From JBFMDU01 sp034431935 (GTDB lineage: Bacteria > Chloroflexota > Dehalococcoidia > GIF9 > JBFMDU01), in contig DAOUCU010000001.1 of assembly GCA_034431935.1 (NCBI GenBank), forward strand, positions 1 to 22,820: a DNA stretch of 22,820 nt, read 5' to 3'. Of the stretch, positions 22,463 to 22,820 are shown piece after piece. The notes under the pieces were generated by a model. The model ran no database searches and was not told the DNA's origin. It saw only the letters and a list, made by a program, of their open reading frames with translations. Each line of letters starts with the position of its first letter. Position 1 is the first letter of the stretch. Position numbers and translations under genes: made by a program.

Positions 22463-22820
22463 AGATACCCACCCACCGTATCATCGGCCTTGTGATTCTG
22501 AGCGCCGCTCTGCTGGTTGTTCCGGCACCGCCAGCCATGGCTGCGGAGCCACACCAGGACCCGGCGGCCGTCCCGGTGATATTCAGCCCGGTGTCCCTGC
22601 TCCAATACTATTCCGAGACCCAGGACTATCTTCTCCGTAAAGATGCGTCAGCGGTTGTGGCGAGACTGGAAAAAATACCCTTTGCCAACATACCGGCAGT
22701 GTATGAAGAACCGGTCAGCAGCCTGAACCGCAACGAGGTCGAGCTTGTCTCCATTCTGGTCAGGGCAGATGATGAGCTCCGCAACCTCGATGCGCTGGTA
22801 AGTCAGTACCGCTATGATGA
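22459..22820 (+). CDS. Secreted protein of unknown function (3' truncated by window edge)
   Basis: 120 whole codons from a GTG at 22459 that overlaps the previous stop, still open at the right edge. The first 27 residues form a signal peptide: MKIPTHR, hydrophobic IIGLVILSAALLVV, then PAPPAMA before AEPHQD. The mature part begins with a proline-rich stretch (PAAVPVIFSPVS), then YYSETQDYLLRKDASAVVAR and helical, charged sequence (RNEVELVSILVRADDELRNL). No family recognised. GGAGG at 22444-22448 precedes the start by ten bases. Confidence 0.6.
   Translation, partial: MKIPTHRIIGLVILSAALLVVPAPPAMAAEPHQDPAAVPVIFSPVSLLQYYSETQDYLLRKDASAVVARLEKIPFANIPAVYEEPVSSLNRNEVELVSILVRADDELRNLDALVSQYRYD

Noticed and set aside
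1..22820. CRISPR arrays, insertion sequences, rRNA or phage genes
   Set aside because: No regularly spaced repeats, transposase-like proteins, rRNA sequence or phage proteins were seen on either strand.

Overview
The window comes from a GC-rich bacterium that uses GTG and TTG starts freely. The mix of genes (a 174-residue EF-Ts, a GH57-type alpha-glucanotransferase tail, a NarL-type two-component pair with a multi-pass GAF/PAS kinase, and a selenocysteine formate dehydrogenase) looks most like an anaerobic member of the Chloroflexota, perhaps Dehalococcoidia. That placement is inference from gene content and protein character, not from a marker-gene search.

Left part (1-5600): the 3' end of a GH57-like glucanotransferase faces a minus-strand block that reads hslU, rpsB, tsf, pyrH, frr, cdsA. 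This is the common bacterial translation/UMP kinase/phospholipid order, but without uppS between frr and cdsA and without hslV next to hslU. Promoters can be seen ahead of hslU and ahead of rpsB.

Middle (5600-9735): a Crp/Fnr regulator without the usual cAMP-contact Arg-Ser pair and without any Cys, a small one-TM protein with its own terminator, then a NarL-type response regulator and a membrane histidine kinase. A 224-base AT-richer regulatory region with two ATTA-N2-TAAT palindromes follows.

Core (9736-19437): a formate-respiration and selenium island, all on the plus strand. It holds a Tat-exported molybdopterin formate dehydrogenase catalytic subunit with an in-frame UGA (Sec197) and a textbook bacterial SECIS hairpin, its four-cluster ferredoxin subunit with an unusual rubredoxin-like tail, its cytochrome b subunit, the FdhE maturation factor, TatA, a second TatA/B, TatC, a YedE-type putative selenium transporter, a DUF3343-type protein, a ribokinase-fold protein of the NAD(P)H-hydrate dehydratase type, a YedF/TusA-like CPxP protein, and finally tRNA-Sec (selC) with its own promoter. 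The enzyme, the exporter it needs, a maturation factor, candidate selenium supply proteins and the tRNA that reads its UGA codon therefore lie together in under 10 kb. selA, selB and selD are not in the window and must lie elsewhere.

Right end (19546-22820): a minus-strand two-TM, Cache-like protein with a long proline-rich tail and no recognisable output domain, then a plus-strand run of three tightly overlapping genes for unrecognised membrane or secreted proteins, the last cut by the window edge.
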